Origin: an uncultured Dechloromonas sp.
GTDB lineage: Bacteria; Pseudomonadota; Gammaproteobacteria; Burkholderiales; Rhodocyclaceae
Direction: 5' to 3'
Assembly: GCA_946477505.1 (NCBI GenBank)
Contig: CAMKYP010000121.1
Location: forward strand, 1-9,405
DNA: 9,405 nucleotides
The translations under genes were made by a program, and so were the position numbers. A model generated the notes under the pieces. That model was given only the letters and a program-made list of their open reading frames with translations. It ran no database searches and had not been told where the DNA came from. Below, in pieces: positions 6,266-9,405 of the stretch. Every line of letters begins with the position of its first letter. Within the stretch, counting starts at the first letter, position 1.

Positions 6266-8276
6266 AGAAATCGCAACGCAGCTGGAACCAGTAGCTCCGG
6301 CCATCCATGCGCAGGGTTTCCTGCGGAATGTCGCTGGCCGGGCGCCAGGTGAAGGGTGAAACCACCTCATAGTGCCGGTCGAACAGGTTACGGATGCTGA
6401 ACGAGGCCGAGAAGCCGTACCACTTGCGTTCGCTGGACAGGGTCATATTGGCCAGGGCCATAGCCCCCAGCCGCTTCTGGTCGGGAACGGTCCCGCCCAT
6501 TTCCTCCTGAACCAAGGCCAGCCGCGATCCCAGGTACTGCCCCTCAAAACCGACCCGCCATTGATCGGCCAGCACGGGAAAAGTCAGATTGAACTTGCCC
6601 AGCACATGCGGTGCATTGGCGAGTTGCGCCCCCTGCACATTGCTCGCATCCTGCCAGGCCATGCTGCCGCGCACCCGAATTCCGCTTTCCCACGAACGCT
6701 CCAGCTCGACCTCGAGCCCCCGGCTGGTACTGGACCCCTCCGGCAGGTAGTCGTCGGCCACGGCGTTGTACACCAGCTGCCGGGTCCGCTTGTAGCGATA
6801 CAACGAGCCGGTGAAGCGCAGGCGCGGCGTGAATTCGTGCTGGAAGACCAGTTCGCTGGCTGCCACATATTCCGGCGCCGCCGCCGCCCCATAGGTCGAG
6901 CGATCGTTGGCATTCGGCATGCGGAAGGCTTCGCTGTAGGACGCCTTCCAGGTCGTCTCCGCAGCGGGCCGGTAAATGGCCGCCAGACGCGGGCTCCAGT
7001 TGGGCGCCAGATCGCTGGCATCGTCGTAGCGGGCGCCAATATTGAGCGACCATTGATCGTTGAGGCGTATCTCGTCGGTCAAATAAAGGCTGATCGTGCG
7101 TCTTGCATAGTCTTCCTGCACAGTACGCACGGTCTCGTGTGCCGCCGACAGATAGCGCCAGCGAAAATTCTGGCGAAAATCGTTGCGATACTCGACACCG
7201 AAGACGAGAGCATGATCCTGGAACCAGTTGCCGACGAATTTCTGGTCCAGCCCCCACCATTTCCCCTCGAAACGACGCTGGCCGTATTTTTCGCCATCGC
7301 TATCGTCGGAAAACTCCCGGAAAGCGTCGTAGACATACTGACCGTAGTAAAAGCGCGTCGAGGAAAAGAGACTCAGACCCAGGTCGCTTTCGTAGCGGGC
7401 ATTCAGGAAGGCGTTTTCGTCGCGGATGGCAAACAGGGAATTGAAGGCTGTGGCGTAGGCAGGATTGGTTGGCACCGCCTTGTTGCGGTCGACATAAGCC
7501 CCTTCGAGCGTCAGTCCCTCATATGAGAACTTGCCGAAGAAGCGCTTGTTGCGCTCCCAGTCCCGGCCCTCGGCGATACCGTTGTTGGTCGCCGGCGTGT
7601 CGTAGGCGGGGAAATAGCGATTCCGGCCGTTAACGTCGAGAGCCGACACCGAGAACAGCACATCGGCGCCGTTTTCGAAGCGTTTGCCATAGGTCAGCCG
7701 CTCCTTCCTGCCGCCATGGCTGAAAACTTCGCCCGCCACCTGCGTTCCATTGAACGCACTGCCCCGGCGCGTGACGACGTTGATGATGCCGAGCATCGCA
7801 TTGCTGCCATAGGTCACCGAACCGGTACCCGGGACATATTCGACCCGCTCGACCAGATCGAGGTCGATCAGGCCGGAGTTGTCGATATAGGCCTGGTTGA
7901 AGAGACTGTCCTGCGTCGCATAGCCGTCGATCATCAGCATGATGCGGCCGGCGTAGTCACCCGGTACGCCGAAGCTGCGCCCGCCCATGTACTGATAGCG
8001 ATAGTCGTAGGTCGTATATAGGCCGCGCATGCCGTTGATGACATCGGCCAGCGTGCGGTAGCCGTAGGCCCGGATGTCATCGGCGGTGACGATGGCGACG
8101 GCCGAGGGCGAATCGCTGATCTGCTGGGCGAGCAGCGAGGCGGGAACAACCTCCTGCTGCACCAGTTGCTCGAACGGTGTATCCGACAGGTCGCGGACGG
8201 TTTCGGCACATGCCAAGCCCCCCGCCAACTGCAAGCCGATCAAGACAAATACCACTTTCAGGACGTCGAAACTCAT
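6264..8276 (-). CDS. TonB-dependent outer-membrane receptor
   Basis: The 670-residue protein is an outer-membrane, gated transporter energised by TonB. A signal peptide covers about residues 1-24 (ending LACA). The plug domain spans about 52-170, with SDSPSAVAIVTADDIRAYG, YRTLADVINGMRG, IMLMIDGY and the closing VERVEYVPGTGSVTYGSNAMLGIINVVTRRG. The rest is a beta-barrel rich in alternating aromatic strands, ending FQLRCDF with the terminal Phe that the BAM complex recognises. ETVRD just after the signal may serve as a weak TonB box. The segment DLSDTPFEQLVQQEV resembles the leader before the plug in receptors found beside YfiR-family and signalling genes. The ATG at 8276 has a strong purine-rich SD, so the longer frame to 8327 is not needed. 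The ligand is unknown: there is no cobalamin riboswitch upstream and no siderophore gene nearby. It is the first gene of the unit with the YfiR-family gene. Confidence 0.92.
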   Translation of the reverse strand: MSFDVLKVVFVLIGLQLAGGLACAETVRDLSDTPFEQLVQQEVVPASLLAQQISDSPSAVAIVTADDIRAYGYRTLADVINGMRGLYTTYDYRYQYMGGRSFGVPGDYAGRIMLMIDGYATQDSLFNQAYIDNSGLIDLDLVERVEYVPGTGSVTYGSNAMLGIINVVTRRGSAFNGTQVAGEVFSHGGRKERLTYGKRFENGADVLFSVSALDVNGRNRYFPAYDTPATNNGIAEGRDWERNKRFFGKFSYEGLTLEGAYVDRNKAVPTNPAYATAFNSLFAIRDENAFLNARYESDLGLSLFSSTRFYYGQYVYDAFREFSDDSDGEKYGQRRFEGKWWGLDQKFVGNWFQDHALVFGVEYRNDFRQNFRWRYLSAAHETVRTVQEDYARRTISLYLTDEIRLNDQWSLNIGARYDDASDLAPNWSPRLAAIYRPAAETTWKASYSEAFRMPNANDRSTYGAAAAPEYVAASELVFQHEFTPRLRFTGSLYRYKRTRQLVYNAVADDYLPEGSSTSRGLEVELERSWESGIRVRGSMAWQDASNVQGAQLANAPHVLGKFNLTFPVLADQWRVGFEGQYLGSRLALVQEEMGGTVPDQKRLGAMALANMTLSSERKWYGFSASFSIRNLFDRHYEVVSPFTWRPASDIPQETLRMDGRSYWFQLRCDF

Positions 8277-8278
8277 CA

Positions 8279-8287
8279 CTCCCCCTC
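8279..8287 (-). promoter_or_regulatory. Ribosome binding site of the TonB-dependent receptor
   Basis: GAGGGGGAG on the minus strand stands just before the ATG at 8276, with GAGG 7 nt and AGGGGG 4 nt away. It supports this start over the upstream in-frame candidates at about 8300 and 8327. Confidence 0.7.
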
Positions 8288-8321
8288 GCGCAGGGAACAT
8301 GGGAACACATAACAACAATAA

Positions 8322-8340
8322 TGTCAATTTTGCTATTTTA
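8322..8340 (-). promoter_or_regulatory. Promoter-like AT-rich elements upstream of the receptor gene
   Basis: On the minus strand there is a -10-like TAAAAT (8340-8335) and, just downstream, a perfect -35 hexamer TTGACA (8327-8322). They cannot form one promoter. With TTGACA as -35, the -10 would fall near 8304-8299 (TCCCAT), a poor match. With TAAAAT as -10, transcription would start near 8328 and leave a leader of about 50 nt. I cannot decide between them. This is the most AT-rich part of the window. Confidence 0.4.
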
Positions 8341-8354
8341 TTGATTTATCACAA
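8341..8354. promoter_or_regulatory. FNR-like palindrome in the divergent region
   Basis: TTGATTTATCACAA matches the FNR/ANR-type consensus TTGAT-N4-ATCAA at 8 of 10 defined positions, with one half-site perfect. It lies between the receptor gene (start 8276) and the LivH-type gene (start 8483) and directly abuts the TAAAAT candidate of the receptor. Regulators of this family act in oxygen or nitric-oxide control. A chance match in AT-rich DNA is possible. Confidence 0.35.
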
Positions 8355-8419
8355 AACAATCGACCCATCGCCATCCCCTTCCGAATCACAAACCTTGCTC
8401 CGTCGACCGGTTTTTGCCG

Positions 8420-8425
8420 GATAAT
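8420..8425 (+). promoter_or_regulatory. Possible -10 element of the LivH-type gene
   Basis: GATAAT (5 of 6 consensus bases) is followed by CTCGCCCC, the same C-rich design as at other starts here. TTGCTC at 8395-8400 is a weak -35 at a long 19-nt spacing. Transcription would start near 8432, about 50 nt before the ATG. Confidence 0.4.
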
Positions 8426-8482
8426 CTCGCCCCATCCGGGCCGGAAGCCCGCGCCTCTCACGACCGCCCCCGCCCCGCACGC

Positions 8483-9397
8483 ATGCTCCAGCTCATCCTC
8501 GAACAGACTCTCAATGGCCTCCAGTTCGGCCTCATGCTGTTCCTGCTCGCCGCCGGATTGACGCTGGTTTTCGGCATCATGGACTGCATCAACCTGGCCC
8601 ACGGATCGCTGTACATGGTGGGCGCCTATTTCGTCGCCGCAGCCACCCAGGCTGCCGATTCGTTCTGGATCGGGCTCGGCGTCGGCGTTCTCGGTGCCGC
8701 CGTACTCGGCCTGCTGCTCGAACTGACGCTGTTCCGCCGCCTCTACCAGCGCGACCACCTGTCGCAGGTGCTCGCCACCTTCGCCCTGATCCTGATCGCC
8801 AACGAAGCGGTCCGGGTCATCTGGGGCCCGGCTGCCCTGCTGCTCAATCCGCCCGAGGCACTGGCCGGACCGGTCGAGATCGGCGGCTTTTTCTACCCCG
8901 CCTACCGCCTGCTCATCATCGCCTTCGGCATGGCGGTCGCCCTCCTGCTCTACCTGCTGGTGGCCAGGAGCCGGATCGGCATGTGGGTACGCGCCGGCGC
9001 CGCCAACCGCGAAATGACCGAAGCACTCGGCATCAACGTGCGGGCGCTGTTCACGGCTGTCTTCGTCTTCGGCGCGGCCCTGTGCGCCCTGGCTGGCGGG
9101 CTGCTCGGGCCGCTGCTCGCCGTGCAGGTCGGCATGGGTGAAAGCGTGCTGATTCTCGCCTTCGTCGTCATCATCATCGGCGGCATCGGCTCGATCCGTG
9201 GCGCGCTGGTCGGCAGTCTGATCGTCGGCACCGTCGACACGCTCGGCCGCGCGCTGCTGCCCAGCCTGCTGCGCGCCCTGCTGCCGGCGGATGCAGCATC
9301 AACGCTCGGTCCGGCGCTGGCTTCCATCCTCATTTACCTGCTGATGGCCGCCATCCTTTTCTTCAAGCCGCAAGGCCTTTTCCCGGCACGGGCCTGA
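8483..9397 (+). CDS. LivH-type branched-chain amino acid ABC permease
   Basis: The 304-residue inner-membrane protein is mostly hydrophobic, with about eight membrane helices, as in LivH (about 290-310 residues). The family signature FGIMDCINLAHGSLYMVGAY spans residues 30-49. A cytoplasmic loop AANREMTEALGIN (about 173-185) is the part that contacts the ATPase. The ending FFKPQGLFPARA is typical of the family. It forms one half of the membrane channel, normally paired with LivM and two ATPases, LivG and LivF. The frame is open from a TTG at 8414, but that stretch has no family similarity, so the ATG at 8483 is preferred. No clear SD precedes it. The ATG at 9402 begins a next gene after a 4-nt gap, so an operon continues to the right. 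The missing binding protein may be the gene at 4521. Ligand not determinable. Confidence 0.92.
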   Translation: MLQLILEQTLNGLQFGLMLFLLAAGLTLVFGIMDCINLAHGSLYMVGAYFVAAATQAADSFWIGLGVGVLGAAVLGLLLELTLFRRLYQRDHLSQVLATFALILIANEAVRVIWGPAALLLNPPEALAGPVEIGGFFYPAYRLLIIAFGMAVALLLYLLVARSRIGMWVRAGAANREMTEALGINVRALFTAVFVFGAALCALAGGLLGPLLAVQVGMGESVLILAFVVIIIGGIGSIRGALVGSLIVGTVDTLGRALLPSLLRALLPADAASTLGPALASILIYLLMAAILFFKPQGLFPARA

Positions 9398-9401
9398 AAC
9401 C

Positions 9402-9405
9402 ATGT
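9402..9405 (+). CDS. Start of the next gene, probably the LivM-type permease (partial)
   Basis: ATG occurs 4 nt after the stop of the LivH-type gene and runs off the window. Only the start codon and one further base are visible. The LivM identity rests entirely on the usual livHM gene order. Confidence 0.35.

Noticed and set aside
6372..7526. Plus-strand open frame (384 residues) opposite the TonB-dependent receptor
   Set aside because: It is a mirror of the receptor coding sequence, with no signal peptide, motif or ribosome binding site. The receptor on the minus strand is unmistakable.
8277..8482. Possible cobalamin or other riboswitch upstream of the TonB-dependent receptor
   Set aside because: The receptor leader is short and AT-rich, and I see no conserved B12-box or multi-stem structure. 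A BtuB-type assignment is not supported either.

Overview
The window is GC-rich, densely coded DNA from a proteobacterium. Codon use strongly favours G/C at third positions, and the gene types (YfiR-family protein, bacterial Tim44-domain protein, TonB-dependent receptor, Liv-type ABC importer) fit a betaproteobacterium, perhaps of the Rhodocyclales (Dechloromonas/Azonexus type). That placement is an impression from gene content and style, not a computed assignment. I see no rRNA, tRNA, CRISPR array, transposase or integrase, and no gene-free stretch longer than about 210 bases.

Layout from left to right. (1) Bases 2-1273, plus strand: cobyrinate a,c-diamide synthase (CobB/CbiA), missing only its first residues, probably the end of a cobalamin operon that lies to the left. 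(2) Bases 1377-2243, plus strand: a membrane-anchored Tim44-like domain protein with its own ribosome binding site and a clear intrinsic terminator at 2266-2296. (3) Bases 2394-2612, plus strand: a small two-helix membrane protein of unknown function. (4) Bases 2641-4421, minus strand: a tight two-gene unit, queC (7-deazaguanine/queuosine pathway) followed 2 nt later by a YeeE/YedE-family sulfur-compound permease. (5) Bases 4521-5687, plus strand: a periplasmic substrate-binding protein of the Liv type. (6) Bases 5726-8276, minus strand: a TonB-dependent outer-membrane receptor followed 10 nt later by a periplasmic YfiR-family protein. (7) Bases 8483-9397, plus strand: a LivH-type permease, with the ATG of a next gene (probably LivM) at 9402.

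The genes fall into small independent units. The binding protein and the LivH-type permease plausibly belong to one importer, yet the receptor/YfiR pair sits between them on the opposite strand. YfiR proteins are known as periplasmic regulators of a membrane diguanylate cyclase, but no cyclase or kinase gene is visible here, so the pair is either a two-part envelope module or has its signalling partner elsewhere. Several intergenic regions carry a similar promoter shape: an AT-rich -10-like hexamer followed within about 1-4 bases by a C-rich block. An FNR-like palindrome lies in the AT-rich divergent region upstream of the receptor and the LivH-type gene.

Most of the window is ordinary housekeeping and transport. 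The part most worth a second look is the receptor/YfiR pair with its divergent control region. I do not see compelling evidence for a wholly undescribed system.
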